A stretch of DNA of 64,000 bases from Shewanella sp. c952 (GTDB lineage: Bacteria; Pseudomonadota; Gammaproteobacteria; Enterobacterales; Shewanellaceae), in contig NZ_BPEW01000002.1 of assembly GCF_019654975.1 (NCBI RefSeq), positions 235,406 through 299,405 on the forward strand, given 5' to 3'. The translations under genes were made by a program, and so were the position numbers. The notes beneath the pieces were generated by a model, which was given only the letters and a program-made list of their open reading frames with translations, made no database searches and had not been told where the DNA came from. The stretch's first letter is position 1. Each line of letters begins with the position of its first letter. This document shows positions 1 through 9,046 of the stretch, piece by piece.

Positions 1-1466
1 GACTCAGCAACAACTTTACGTTTCTGATGGGCAAGTATCAGCCCAATTAAACAGATAACACCAACTGCAATACCCACTGGCTGGCTCATCTCTTGTGGTA
101 AACCAAGACCTATACCTGCGGTCATAATGTAAGACACTGTCACACAGGTACCAATGATGGCAGGTAAGCTGACTATCCAATGGAAAGTTCCGCGATCAAA
201 CAGATACTTAGTTGCCAACCACAATACACTGGTCGATAACAACATATTAGAGAATGCGAAGTAACGCCAGATCAATGAGAAATCAATTTTAGTCATGAAG
301 TACGCAATGATTAGAATTGGAATGGCTAACAATAGACGGTTACGCATACTTTGCGGGATCTTAAACGCATCAGTAATAGTCAGTCGCAAAGAACGGAATG
401 CTGTATCACCTGAGGTAATCGGGAAAATCGCCACTGCGATAATCGCCATGATACCACCAGCAACCCCAAGGTAAGTTGTGGCAACTTGGTTTACAACAAG
501 GCCTGGGCCGCCCGCATCGAGAATGCTCTTAAGCTCTACATAGCCACCTGGGAATGCTGCAATACCAGCCAATGCCCATACACACGCTACGATGCCTTCA
601 GACATCATCGCACCATAATAAACAGGGCGAACGTATTTCTCATTGGTTAAACAACGAGCCATGATTGGCGCTTGAGTAGAGTGAAAACCACTGATAGCAC
701 CACAAGTAATAGTCACAAACAGTAGCGGCCATACAGGTAAACCATCAGGATTTGGCGCCAATAGGTCATTGTTATAATGGCTATGATCGAAATAGGCAAA
801 AATATCGCCGACTTCAGGCAGTTGCGGCGCACTCACTAACAAGCCTATTGCGATAGAGACTGTCATAACTATCATCAATAAGCCGAACAGCGGATAAAGC
901 TTAGTGATGATTTTATCGATAGGAAGCATGGTTGCAAAAAAGTAGTAACCAAGGATCACCAACACCCAAAAGGTGTTATTGGCAAAAATGGTTCCCTCGA
1001 AGTAATCTAAGCTACTTAGCAACCCTGCAGGGCTCATGATAAAGACCACTCCGACGAAGAACAGCAACATCGCGGTGAATATTAACATTACGCCTTTAAA
1101 ATAAATATTGAAGTAGTGCCCTGCAATTTCAGGCAGACTTTTACCATCCTCTTTGATACTCAGCACGCCTGAGAAGTAGTCGTGTACTGCACCACCAATA
1201 ATGTTACCCAATACAATCCAAACCAAAGCGATTGGGCCATATAATGCACCTAAGATAGGACCAAAGATTGGTCCGACACCGGCGACATTAAGAAACTGAA
1301 TAAGGTAAGCTTTAACCGGATGAACTTTTACGTAGTCCACACCGTCATCAAAACGCGTTTGAGGGGTTTTTGCTTTAGGATCAATGCCAGCTTGTTTCTC
1401 TACAAAAGGGCTGTAGAACTTATAAGCTAGCAATAGTAATCCAATGCAAATAAAGAAAATAAGCAT
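1..1466 (-). CDS. cstA: CstA-family carbon starvation / pyruvate or peptide transporter, 3' end cut by window
   Basis: Reverse-strand frame open from ATG at 1466 to the window edge, giving 488 codons with no stop. The product is very hydrophobic with many membrane segments and typical CstA stretches: VHPVKAYLIQFLNVAGVGPI near residue 45, GGAVHDYFSG, then GFHSTQAPIMARCL. Members of this family import pyruvate or peptides across the inner membrane when carbon is short. Short CstA proteins of marine gammaproteobacteria have about this length, so probably only a few residues are missing; the 701-residue E. coli CstA is longer. The start is supported by the N-terminal membrane segment directly after Met. 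The gene stands alone, with a 574-base gap upstream. The family call is safe; the transported substrate is not established from sequence. Confidence 0.9.
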   Translation of the reverse strand, partial: MLIFFICIGLLLLAYKFYSPFVEKQAGIDPKAKTPQTRFDDGVDYVKVHPVKAYLIQFLNVAGVGPIFGPILGALYGPIALVWIVLGNIIGGAVHDYFSGVLSIKEDGKSLPEIAGHYFNIYFKGVMLIFTAMLLFFVGVVFIMSPAGLLSSLDYFEGTIFANNTFWVLVILGYYFFATMLPIDKIITKLYPLFGLLMIVMTVSIAIGLLVSAPQLPEVGDIFAYFDHSHYNNDLLAPNPDGLPVWPLLFVTITCGAISGFHSTQAPIMARCLTNEKYVRPVYYGAMMSEGIVACVWALAGIAAFPGGYVELKSILDAGGPGLVVNQVATTYLGVAGGIMAIIAVAIFPITSGDTAFRSLRLTITDAFKIPQSMRNRLLLAIPILIIAYFMTKIDFSLIWRYFAFSNMLLSTSVLWLATKYLFDRGTFHWIVSLPAIIGTCVTVSYIMTAGIGLGLPQEMSQPVGIAVGVICLIGLILAHQKRKVVAE

Positions 1467-2040
1467 GTTTTGTTAATCCGTATTTTGTAGGGTAATTATT
1501 GTTATCCAAGTGTCAATCACATCGATTCTACGGTCAAGTAACAATGTGTTATACCAAAGTAGGGTTCGCATGTTTGCTTTTTTAAAGTAGGAGATTTTAC
1601 AGCTTGGCTGCAAGCGGAGAACATTACCGACGTCTAATTAACAAATCCTGCAAAAACGCAGAGTTAGTATGTGTTCAACTCCTCTCCATTCTCTTCGGTA
1701 ATAATTGACTTATGCCCATGGTATGGACCGAATCAATGATGTTGTCATTAGAAAAATAATCGAACAAAAAAACAGCTGAGAGTACCTTTTAACAATCAAG
1801 TTCACTTTCTAACGCCAACCAGCAGCATTTCTATAGCAATAGCTTTTGGAAATTCAACATAACTTAAGCTCGTTGGATATACCTGTTAAGTCGAGCGCCC
1901 TCGCCTTAACGGACACAGCTATCGGAGTTAGCTCCGCAAATAAGCGCAGACTTTATCGCTTCGATCATCTCTCGTCTCAATAAGGCATTTCTCTATCCAT
2001 AAAAATAGGATAGATTGAGTTGTATCAATCGTAATAGAGA
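1467..2040. other. Intergenic region between divergent genes, nothing recognised
   Basis: This 574-base gap must hold the promoter of the cstA-type gene (leftward) and of the small gene at 2041 (rightward). I looked for CRP-type, FNR-type and sigma-54 sites and found none convincing. No ORF with a good ribosome binding site and no strong hairpin was seen. Confidence 0.5.
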
Positions 2041-2463
2041 ATGTATAAACAGATGAAACAAAAGAGCATATTAGTAAAAAGCTACTTTGCTAAAATTGAA
2101 ACCGATAAGCGGCAGCAGATGTGGGAAGCAAAACCCAAGACCACTGATTGGGAATATTCTAGCTGTAAAGTGGATTCACAAAGGCTTAATGACGATCTGC
2201 AGCAAGCTATTGAGTCTCTTAACGCACAAGGTTATAAAGTGGTGCAAATCACCCCCATCACCTCTGGCGACTTCCACTTTAGCGATCACTTAAGCGATCC
2301 GCACCTATTGGGCAATGGAGTGACCACCGAGGGCGGCTACGGTTACGGGTTTTCCTACACAGATAGCTTAGTCATTTTGGCTGAACAGGTAGTGTCTGAA
2401 ATTGAAACACTCCCTACAGAAGAACCTACGATTATGTCAGAGGATGTGATTGTCGTTGATTAA
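2041..2463 (+). CDS. Conserved-looking hypothetical protein, 140 aa
   Basis: I do not recognise a named family. The protein is soluble with no signal peptide. It has a middle segment (about residues 50-70) with a helix and then GYKVVQITPI, and a glycine/tyrosine-rich segment GGYGYGFSYTDSLVILAEQ near residues 97-115, followed by an acidic tail. The pattern of a helix, a hydrophobic strand and a Gly/Tyr turn suggests a small alpha/beta domain. The start at 2041 has only a weak purine stretch before it; Met5 at 2053 is an alternative. It is followed after 19 bases by the convergent gene at 2483-3517. No function is inferred. Confidence 0.6.
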   Translation: MYKQMKQKSILVKSYFAKIETDKRQQMWEAKPKTTDWEYSSCKVDSQRLNDDLQQAIESLNAQGYKVVQITPITSGDFHFSDHLSDPHLLGNGVTTEGGYGYGFSYTDSLVILAEQVVSEIETLPTEEPTIMSEDVIVVD

Positions 2464-2482
2464 TCCGAATTGAGATTAGGTG

Positions 2483-3517
2483 TTAAACGTTCTGAAATAA
2501 GAACTCTAGTGTAAATGTGATAATGACTTGATGAATACGCTCAGAGACAGCATCTTCTTTGCTCCAGTTATATTCAGGGGTCACTGAGTAAAATAACCAA
2601 TCACGGGCAAAGTTCTGTCGATAAGTAAAACCGACACTTGCATTTTGAATATAGTAGTAAGGCTCATCGACACTGTGTATTGCCCCTTGGTAACTAATCG
2701 CCTGAGTGTTACTAATATATTGATAAAGCTGCACACTTGATCCCAACTCCCAACCATTTCCGCGGTTCTCATATTGCGCAGCACCACTCCAGCGCAGCAG
2801 GAAGGTCTCATTAAATGAGTGCTCGACATCCAAACCACTAGACTGCCCGGTAACCTTTTTTTCTTGATAGAGTTTTTGGGTAAAGCGGGCAACGGTATTA
2901 TCTGAAAACGGATAGGCATAACGCCACCTTGCTTCAACTTTTGGCTTTAAATTGGCTTGAATATTAAAACTGCTTCGCCCTTTGGCATACCAGTCATAAC
3001 GCAGACCAACTTCGCGCTCTCGCTCTGTGTTTGGCGCTTTCGATGCCGCAAAGAGATCATCTTCCTCCGTCGAACCTAAAATGAGTTTAAGACGTTTATT
3101 AACACCAGGAAGATTTAGGCGAGCCTTGAAGTTAGCTCTGTATTTGAAACTTTCTTTCTCATAAAACGAAAAGTCGTTGTACCAACGAATGACTGTGCCT
3201 GCTCGCGCATCCTCTTCTATACGATCGTCAACAAAGAAGCTATCGAACCAGATAGCCGGCTGGCAAAATTTGGTATTGAGGTAATCAAATGCTCGATCTA
3301 TTGCTTGGTGTTGCTGCGAGACACTATGGCAAGGAGCATCGTCCTCTATTTGAGTACTAGCAGGTGGCAGTTTAGAGGCCGCGACTTCAGTCTGCTCATC
3401 AGAGGGCAGTGTTGATGCCTTTTGTCGCTCAGACGACTGTTCTGCGGCGAATACGGGGACCAATGCCAATAAGCTAACAATAAGAACTGCGACAACGATT
3501 TGGGATGGAGACGACAA
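2483..3517 (-). CDS. Putative outer-membrane beta-barrel protein, unknown function, 344 aa
   Basis: The N-terminus carries a signal peptide (hydrophobic core about residues 8-24, cleavage near VFAAE). A low-complexity Ser/Thr/Glu/Pro linker follows to about residue 60. The rest alternates polar and hydrophobic/aromatic residues in strands (for example near RYDWYAKG, KVEARWRYAYPF, VGFTYRQN), as expected of an outer-membrane barrel, and it ends in LEFLFQNV. Two cysteines, C63 and C86, could form a disulfide in the periplasm. No porin family name could be assigned. It lies downstream of the porin at 3747-4937 on the same strand, but a terminator separates them. The localisation call is inference from composition. 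Confidence 0.6.
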   Translation of the reverse strand: MSSPSQIVVAVLIVSLLALVPVFAAEQSSERQKASTLPSDEQTEVAASKLPPASTQIEDDAPCHSVSQQHQAIDRAFDYLNTKFCQPAIWFDSFFVDDRIEEDARAGTVIRWYNDFSFYEKESFKYRANFKARLNLPGVNKRLKLILGSTEEDDLFAASKAPNTEREREVGLRYDWYAKGRSSFNIQANLKPKVEARWRYAYPFSDNTVARFTQKLYQEKKVTGQSSGLDVEHSFNETFLLRWSGAAQYENRGNGWELGSSVQLYQYISNTQAISYQGAIHSVDEPYYYIQNASVGFTYRQNFARDWLFYSVTPEYNWSKEDAVSERIHQVIITFTLEFLFQNV

Positions 3518-3642
3518 GCAATTCGCTCACTGATAAAGGGTGTTGCCCAATAGTAACACTAGCCACATTTGGGCTACAGTGATTTAACTAAAAACAAAGT
3601 TTGTAGCGACACAGCTTCGACCCGTGTTTTTAAAACGAAAAA

Positions 3643-3670
3643 AAGCAGGAATAAAAGAATTTTCCTGCTT
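3643..3670 (-). terminator. Rho-independent terminator of the porin gene
   Basis: Nine-base arms AAGCAGGAA (3643-3651) and TTCCTGCTT (3662-3670). Read on the reverse strand the stem is followed by a run of T. It lies 76 bases past the porin stop codon. Confidence 0.8.
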
Positions 3671-3746
3671 GGAAGGGAGCGTTTGCAGCCAACGAGTATG
3701 GTGTAATGACACCGCTTACACTCGTTGCCGCATTAACTAGAAGTGC

Positions 3747-4937
3747 TTAATATTTTGCTTGGAAGGTTAACCAAAGCTTATCGGTATCATTTGAGAAGCT
3801 ATACCCCTCATCAGCACCGCTAAAGCTTGCGTATTTAACGCCTAGGCTGTAGTGCTTCGCAAATGGATAAGTTGCAGCAACGCCCCATTCTTTACCCATA
3901 TCGATATCGCCAAAATCAGAATCGAACTTGTGGTATTTAGCGAGTAACTTTAAGCCCGCTACCTTAGCTGTCAAAACAACATGGGCGTCAACAAGACCAT
4001 TTTCCCAGTTACCTTTACCACCGAATAGGAACTTATCTGTCCAACCGTTAAAAGCGTGTAGCGTTGCTAATGGAGTGATAAAGCCAGCTTTACCATCATC
4101 AGAGCCTAGTACTTCGTAACCGGCTTTGAAGCCAAAGGCATCTAGGTTAATACCTGCGCCCAACTTGTAGTAACTTGCACTGTAGCTAACTGGGTTATCA
4201 CCCGCTTCAGATTGCTGTGCAAACTCAGCTTCGTAGCTCAACTTAAGTGCATCTAGCTTAATGTCGCCCGTTGCACGAACACCATAAGTGTCTGTAGAAA
4301 AAGCGGCGACATCTTGGTTATCAATTAGGTAACCGTAACCAGTAATTTTGGCGAAATCTAGACCTGAATAGTTAATGTTAACTAGGTTCGTTTCGTTTTC
4401 ATGCTCTTCTTTACCTGAGCCTTCAGGGAAGATACGGTTAACTGTAGCCACGTAAGCGTAATATGCAGTCAAGCCTTCGATGGCGGTATTTTTTACCGAA
4501 AATGCATCATAAGTTTGCTCATTCTGACGGAAACCTACACCACCAACAAAACGTTGGTTATCAAGCAAAATACGTTGGCGACCAAATTTAGCCAATGTTT
4601 CAGCTGGTCCTTTATAACCAATAAAACCTTGGTTAATTTGGGTGTACGCATAGTCAGCAATTAGCGGCTCGTTATCTGTTGAGCGAACGTCATCAATTTC
4701 CGCTACAGCGAACAAATTATAGATATCACCAGTTTGGTAATTTAAACGGGTACGTAAAGTTGTTTGGTTTTCTTGATCAACATTGGCAACATCAACATCT
4801 TCATAACGAAGACGGAATTGAACTTTAACTTTTGAGTCATCAATGAATGCTTTCTTAAGAGGGTCAACGGTGTCGGCGGCGACAGCGCTAGAAGCTAAAC
4901 TTGCAAGTACGGCTAACGTTAGGGCATGGACTTTCAT
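3747..4937 (-). CDS. Outer-membrane porin (alginate-export/OprD-like type barrel), 396 aa
   Basis: Signal peptide with cleavage after SSAVAA (about residue 21), then a domain starting KVQFRLRYEDVDVANV, typical of Gram-negative porins whose first strand follows a short N-terminal segment. The remainder is repeated amphipathic strands and ends KLWLTFQAKY, with an aromatic penultimate strand. Motifs such as FGRQRILLDNQRFVGGVGFRQNEQTYD match the porin group often annotated as alginate export or OprD-like. It should form a diffusion channel in the outer membrane; substrate unknown. FNR-like and CRP-like sites lie 66-129 bases upstream of the start, so anaerobic control is plausible. The gene is monocistronic, ending in the hairpin at 3643-3670. 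Confidence 0.8.
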   Translation of the reverse strand: MKVHALTLAVLASLASSAVAADTVDPLKKAFIDDSKVKVQFRLRYEDVDVANVDQENQTTLRTRLNYQTGDIYNLFAVAEIDDVRSTDNEPLIADYAYTQINQGFIGYKGPAETLAKFGRQRILLDNQRFVGGVGFRQNEQTYDAFSVKNTAIEGLTAYYAYVATVNRIFPEGSGKEEHENETNLVNINYSGLDFAKITGYGYLIDNQDVAAFSTDTYGVRATGDIKLDALKLSYEAEFAQQSEAGDNPVSYSASYYKLGAGINLDAFGFKAGYEVLGSDDGKAGFITPLATLHAFNGWTDKFLFGGKGNWENGLVDAHVVLTAKVAGLKLLAKYHKFDSDFGDIDMGKEWGVAATYPFAKHYSLGVKYASFSGADEGYSFSNDTDKLWLTFQAKY

Positions 4938-5002
4938 TTATTGTAATCCTTTTGTTTCATCATTCTCACAAAAGGTTATAAAGCTGAAAACAGTTTGAAA
5001 AC

Positions 5003-5016
5003 TTGATCTAGAACAA
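5003..5016 (-). promoter_or_regulatory. FNR/EtrA-like box upstream of the porin
   Basis: TTGATCTAGAACAA matches TTGAT-N4-ATCAA at nine of ten defined positions. It is centred about 72 bases before the porin start codon, in a 557-base gap with no gene. A function in anaerobic regulation is inferred. Confidence 0.45.
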
Positions 5017-5050
5017 TGTTACTAAATGATTACAACCTTGTATCCATAAC

Positions 5051-5066
5051 TGTGAGCAAGATCATT
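5051..5066 (-). promoter_or_regulatory. CRP-like site upstream of the porin
   Basis: TGTGAGCAAGATCATT matches TGTGA-N6-TCACA at eight of ten defined positions, 114-129 bases before the porin start. Weak evidence on its own; it is listed because the FNR-like box lies close by. The rest of the gap 4938-5494 is AT-rich and holds nothing else I recognise. Confidence 0.3.
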
Positions 5067-5494
5067 AACACCTACTAATTTAGAGGTACCTATAAATAGG
5101 TATTTATTTCATTTTTCTTAAATTTATATTTCTAATTCAGATAAATGCAAAGCAGATAAAATACAGGCTGGAGCTGAAATATGTGGATAAAAATACCTTA
5201 AAGAGACGATAAACTCGACACTATTTCTACTCATTTATTACATTATAGGCAACTATAAATGGCCAAATAACCATTGCTAAATAGGTAAGATGCTTACTAT
5301 CACACCTCAGTGTTATCCAGTTAAATGGTAAAACAGAGCTTACCTACTATCACCAAGCATGATTAACCTGTTCTGCTGAAGCCATTAATACTTTGCAGAT
5401 AAGCACCATGATCTTCACCTTGAAATTCATCTTAGTATTAGCTTTAATTAACCCGTTAAATCGAGTTTATTAATATCTAATTAAAGGGGTTTTT

Positions 5495-5734
5495 ATGTTA
5501 GGCGAAGATCATTCTCTGCTCCATGAGTTTCCTGAGTACCAAGCTGTCATTACCAAGCTTTGTCAAAGTGATAGCGCATTTACAAAAGATGCTAAACATT
5601 ACGATGCACTAGATAAAGAGATCCGCGAGTTAGAGCTCAACGGCGCCCCGATAGATGATGAAGCGATGCATCAACTCAAGCATGATCGTGCTGAGCTTAA
5701 AGATGCACTATTCCAGCGGCTGTCGAGCCAGTAA
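5495..5734 (+). CDS. YdcH-family small protein (DUF465), 79 aa
   Basis: A short, charged, all-helical protein that starts with HSLLHEFPEY and continues through DAKHYDALDKEIRELE and LKHDRAELKDALFQRL. This is the DUF465/YdcH pattern, a two-helix hairpin of about 70-80 residues common in proteobacteria. Its molecular role is not known. A clear ribosome binding site, AAAGGGG, lies eight bases before the ATG. No membrane segment or signal peptide. It stands alone between the porin and a repeat element. Confidence 0.85.
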   Translation: MLGEDHSLLHEFPEYQAVITKLCQSDSAFTKDAKHYDALDKEIRELELNGAPIDDEAMHQLKHDRAELKDALFQRLSSQ

Positions 5735-5944
5735 TCGAAATCAATAACAAAGCATAATGATTAAGGCTAAAGCTAAATTATTAGGAGCTGTTGATCTTTA
5801 GAGCTTAGTTTTCGTTCGATTCTTTACCGTAAGGAATCATTATTTTAGTACAAGGCTTGAGCGATGCTGCTTAGCTGGCTAAGCGAAAGCTCGTAACGCA
5901 TTCTTGTCATAAAAGAATAAAAGCATTGAAACGAACCCGAAGGG

Positions 5945-6042
5945 CCGCACTTCTTGGCTATTTTGACTGTGTTGTAGGTTATTTGTGGAAAATGACTAAA
6001 CGACATGGGCTCCGCTTTGTCAAAATAGCCAATAAACTGCGG
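5945..6042. repeat. Intergenic inverted-repeat element (REP/MITE-like)
   Basis: Perfect 14-base arms TTGGCTATTTTGAC (5954-5967) and GTCAAAATAGCCAA (6019-6032). The match extends imperfectly outward to about 5945 and 6042 (GCCGCAC and CTGCGGC). The element lies in a 457-base gap between the YdcH and SPFH genes. Size and placement suggest a dispersed intergenic repeat. The reverse-strand frame through it (5845-6051) has no good ribosome binding site and is not called a gene. Confidence 0.6.
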
Positions 6043-6191
6043 CAAAAACAACCGTAAAAGGTCAACAGCCGCTAGATTCTTTAATCAAAAAACACCTAAA
6101 CCAACACTTTTACAACTAAATAAACACAACTGTTTCACCCTGTTAAATAACCTGTTATCTTTGCCGCGCATATTTAGAAAGGATACCAAAC

Positions 6192-7082
6192 ATGTCGCTG
6201 CAAAAATCATCACCACTTTCATTTTTAAAATCAATTTCAATAGCAAAATTTTTGCCAATACTGCTAATTATCATAGCCTTATTTAACTCCTATTTTATTG
6301 TTATCGAGGGCCATGTCGGCGTGGTAAAACGCTTTGGTGAAGCCAAAGGCCAACAAAATCCAGGCTTACACTTTAAAATTCCATTTATCGAAACGGTCGA
6401 GTTAATCGAAGTACGTACCCGTAAGAATGCTGAGAAAATGGCATCAAGCACCAAAGAACAGATGCCGGTCACTATTGAAGTGTCTGTCAACTGGACCGTC
6501 AACAAAGAAGCCGCGTTAGATCTGTTTAAACGATATGGTGGCCTCACTCAGTTTGAACAACGTATTCTTGACCCACGTTTTCGTTCTGCGACAAAAGACA
6601 CTATCCCGCAGTTTGAAGCGGAGCAGCTTATCCAAGACCGAGCCAGTGCAATTCAAGGCATCGAGCGTCGCTTAGCTGAAGAGATGGAAGGCTTCCCTGT
6701 CGTGGTTGATAATATCCAGATTGAAAATATTGTCTTACCGCAGAAGTACATCAACTCGATTGAGATAAAACAAACAGAGAAGAACTTAGCCGCCGCAGAA
6801 GAGCACAAACTTGAGCGTCAACGCCTAGAAGCACTTCGCGCAGTAAACACTGCCGACGCTCAAGCTAAAGGGATACTTAAAATTGCAGAGGCTGAAGCAC
6901 AGTCAATACTGCTAAAAGGTAAAGCTGAGGCACAAGCAATTGAAGCCAAAGCTAAGGCGCTTAAGAATAACCCGTTAATTGTAAAACTTACCGAAGCACA
7001 AGCGTGGGATGGCAAACTGCCAAGCACCATGATGGGTGACGGTGTTATGCCAATTATGGATATAAGAGACGATAGTAAATAA
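6192..7082 (+). CDS. Prohibitin/SPFH-domain membrane protein, 296 aa
   Basis: One N-terminal membrane anchor (about residues 18-38) is followed directly by an SPFH/band-7 domain: VIEGHVGVVKRFGEA, NPGLHFKIPFIETVELIEVRT, then QMPVTIEVSVNWTV. The C-terminal third is a long Ala/Glu/Lys-rich helix (about 200-260, with AEAQSILLKGKAEAQAIEAKAKA), the usual coiled coil for oligomer rings. Prohibitin-like proteins form large membrane scaffolds that organise lipid domains or guard proteases such as FtsH. No protease or NfeD partner is adjacent here. The ribosome binding site AAAGGAT lies nine bases before the ATG, and a strong terminator follows. Confidence 0.85.
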   Translation: MSLQKSSPLSFLKSISIAKFLPILLIIIALFNSYFIVIEGHVGVVKRFGEAKGQQNPGLHFKIPFIETVELIEVRTRKNAEKMASSTKEQMPVTIEVSVNWTVNKEAALDLFKRYGGLTQFEQRILDPRFRSATKDTIPQFEAEQLIQDRASAIQGIERRLAEEMEGFPVVVDNIQIENIVLPQKYINSIEIKQTEKNLAAAEEHKLERQRLEALRAVNTADAQAKGILKIAEAEAQSILLKGKAEAQAIEAKAKALKNNPLIVKLTEAQAWDGKLPSTMMGDGVMPIMDIRDDSK

Positions 7083-7113
7083 AACTAATCAGTATCAACT
7101 CTACTTAACGTAC

Positions 7114-7139
7114 AACGGGGCCTAATGGCCCCGTTTTTG
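7114..7139 (+). terminator. Rho-independent terminator after the SPFH gene
   Basis: Perfect nine-base arms AACGGGGCC (7114-7122) and GGCCCCGTT (7127-7135) with a four-base loop, followed by TTTTG. Confidence 0.9.
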
Positions 7140-7282
7140 TTTCGAATATGCAATCAAATGCAAACCAGTCAACTAGCCCCGCTAACAGCCAACTTCGTTT
7201 AACAGCTATTTCAAGAAAACTGACACAGCACCGATAATCCTCAACTAACACTCCTCAGTGGGCTAATGATGTTCATTGCAGA

Positions 7283-7306
7283 TATACCCGTGCTAGCTGA
7301 AGATGC
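7283..7306 (+). repeat. Solitary end of the MITE-like element found at 18217-18480
   Basis: These 24 bases differ at about three or four positions from the ends of the element at 18217-18480 (TATACCCGT, then CTGAAGATGC). No second end in inverted orientation lies nearby, so this looks like a remnant. It sits in the 598-base gap 7140-7737, which has no convincing gene. Confidence 0.55.
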
Positions 7307-7600
7307 AGGATTCACTAGGAGTTTAATGGAGGATAGCGACAATATTAACAAGCTAAAAAGAAACCCTTGCGCCCATTATCCTGTGCAAGAAAACCATAGC
7401 ACTGGACGCTACAGAGTGTGCTTATAAGCTATAGAGCAAATTTCAATAGATCGGGCTAAGCTTATTGACCTAGTGAATGGACTCCTAAAGCTCGAGCATA
7501 ACGCAATCATATTGGTCATGCCGTGATTGGTGCGAATAATAACTGCAATATCATTGCGATTAAGCTTTTTACAGTAGTCACTAACATCACCGCCACTCAC

Positions 7601-7625
7601 TATTATCAATTTTTAATTGATAATA
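7601..7625. promoter_or_regulatory. AT-rich perfect inverted repeat, possible operator
   Basis: Eleven-base arms TATTATCAATT (7601-7611) and AATTGATAATA (7615-7625) with a three-base centre, 113 bases upstream of the monooxygenase/nitroreductase pair. It lacks the GC-rich stem of a terminator. A repressor or LysR-type site is possible; no regulator gene lies next to it. Confidence 0.35.
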
Positions 7626-7737
7626 ATTCAAAAGTTAAGCTGTTTTTGTTTTGAATACTTAGCGCTAATATGCACCCCATAGTCGAACACGTAACAAATT
7701 CGATGCCGAGATTAGATTTGAATCACAGGAGTTCAGC

Positions 7738-8028
7738 ATGACCAAGCTCACCGTTGTAGCTAATATAATAGCCAATAAGGACAGTATTGATTTCGTCAAA
7801 GCAGAGTTAATCAAGCTTATTGAGGTGACTCGTGCAGAAGCGGGTTGCATTAATTATGACCTGCACCAAGATAATGAAAATCCAGCTCACTTCGTATTTT
7901 ATGAAAACTGGCAAAGCCGTGAACATCTTCAGACTCATCTGGCTAATAGCCATATAGCAGATTACGTTGCAGCCACCGAAGGTCGAGTGGAACTGTTTAC
8001 GATCAATGAAATGACACACATTGCCTAA
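7738..8028 (+). CDS. Antibiotic biosynthesis monooxygenase (ABM)-family protein, YgiN-like, 96 aa
   Basis: A small ferredoxin-like fold protein with the ABM pattern: LTVVANIIANKD at the start, LIEVTRAEAGCINYDLHQD in the middle, then FVFYENWQSREHLQTHLANSHI. These dimeric proteins oxidise quinols or small phenolics without a bound cofactor, or act as stress-linked quinone-cycle enzymes. The ribosome binding site AGGAG lies six bases before the ATG. The nitroreductase gene follows after 66 bases on the same strand, and the two probably share a transcript that ends at 8801-8836. A joint role in quinone or nitro-compound detoxification is inferred from this pairing. Confidence 0.8.
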   Translation: MTKLTVVANIIANKDSIDFVKAELIKLIEVTRAEAGCINYDLHQDNENPAHFVFYENWQSREHLQTHLANSHIADYVAATEGRVELFTINEMTHIA

Positions 8029-8094
8029 TACACTTTAGCCTAATTCCCCCAATTTTTAGTGGTGCTAAATCACTAGCATCATAAGGAAACAAAC

Positions 8095-8751
8095 ATGACA
8101 CACCCAATTATTACTGATTTAGAGAACCGTTACACAGCAAAGAGATATGACGCATCAAAACGCGTTCCTCAGGCCGAACTTGATGTAATTTATGAGGCTA
8201 TGCGTTTATCCGCTTCATCAATTAACTCTCAGCCTTGGAAGTTTATTGTGATTGAGAGCGATGCAGCTAAGCAACGTATGCACGACACATTTGCTAATAA
8301 ATTTCAGTTTAATCAGCCGCACATGAAATCAGCATCACACATTATTTTGTTTGCTCACAACCCACATTACACCCGCGACGATTACGCTAAAGTGGTTGAT
8401 AAAGGTATTGAAGACGGTCGTACGAAACCTGAAGAAAGAGAGCAAGCTTTTGGTGGCTTTGCTTTTGCTGAGATCAATACTGACGAGACTGGTAACACTG
8501 CAACTTGGACTAAATCTCAAACTTACTTAGCGCTGGGTAACACTTTGCATGTATTAGCTCGTCTTGGCATCGACTCTACCACAATGGAAGGCGTAGACAG
8601 TGAGCTTATCGGTGAGAATTTTAAAGATGAGTTAGATGGTTATGTCTGTGAGGTTGCACTGGCTATTGGTTATCACCATGCTGATGAAGACTACAATGCA
8701 GCACTGCCAAAATCACGCTTGAGCGCTGAAGCAGTGATGACGGTTATCTAA
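8095..8751 (+). CDS. NAD(P)H-dependent nitroreductase, NfsB-like, 218 aa
   Basis: Flavin nitroreductase of the NfsB/FRase type. It starts ENRYTAKRYD (FMN phosphate contact region), has LSASSINSQPWKFIVIES near residues 41-58 (the SxxNxQPW flavin-binding motif), and ends with the GYHHADEDY segment and a Lys/Arg-containing tail. Length agrees with the 217-residue E. coli NfsB. Such enzymes reduce nitroaromatics and quinones with NAD(P)H in the cytoplasm as dimers. The ribosome binding site AAGGAA lies seven bases before the ATG. It is the second gene of the pair with the ABM protein. Confidence 0.88.
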   Translation: MTHPIITDLENRYTAKRYDASKRVPQAELDVIYEAMRLSASSINSQPWKFIVIESDAAKQRMHDTFANKFQFNQPHMKSASHIILFAHNPHYTRDDYAKVVDKGIEDGRTKPEEREQAFGGFAFAEINTDETGNTATWTKSQTYLALGNTLHVLARLGIDSTTMEGVDSELIGENFKDELDGYVCEVALAIGYHHADEDYNAALPKSRLSAEAVMTVI

Positions 8752-8800
8752 TTAAACCGTTATTCAATGGACAAGTGACCATTGCTAAATAACCCCATAA

Positions 8801-8836
8801 TGCCGTACATACTTGGTCGTATGTACGGCATTTTTT
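8801..8836 (+). terminator. Rho-independent terminator after the nitroreductase gene
   Basis: Perfect arms TGCCGTACATA (8801-8811) and TATGTACGGCA (8820-8830), followed by six T. Confidence 0.9.
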
Positions 8837-9046
8837 ATAACACTACGACTGATTCGATACCATAATTGTTCACTGCTCATCCAATTCTTAGCCTAAAGCC
8901 TTCACAGCGCAAAATTTGACAATTTATCGCCTAACTCATGATTGATTAAAGTTAGCTTTGTGTTACTTTCCCTTTGTTTTTTAATGATTAAACTCAAAAC
9001 TGGTTAGATGAAGGTTGCCTAGCAACCACTAAGGGAAATAGACGTT

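Noticed and set aside
1467..1700. CRP site in front of the cstA-type gene
   Set aside because: A TCACA half-site exists near 1516, but the partner half-site at the right distance does not match.
5845..6051. Reverse-strand open frame of 68 codons
   Set aside because: It runs through the inverted-repeat element, has no good ribosome binding site and shows no recognisable domain.
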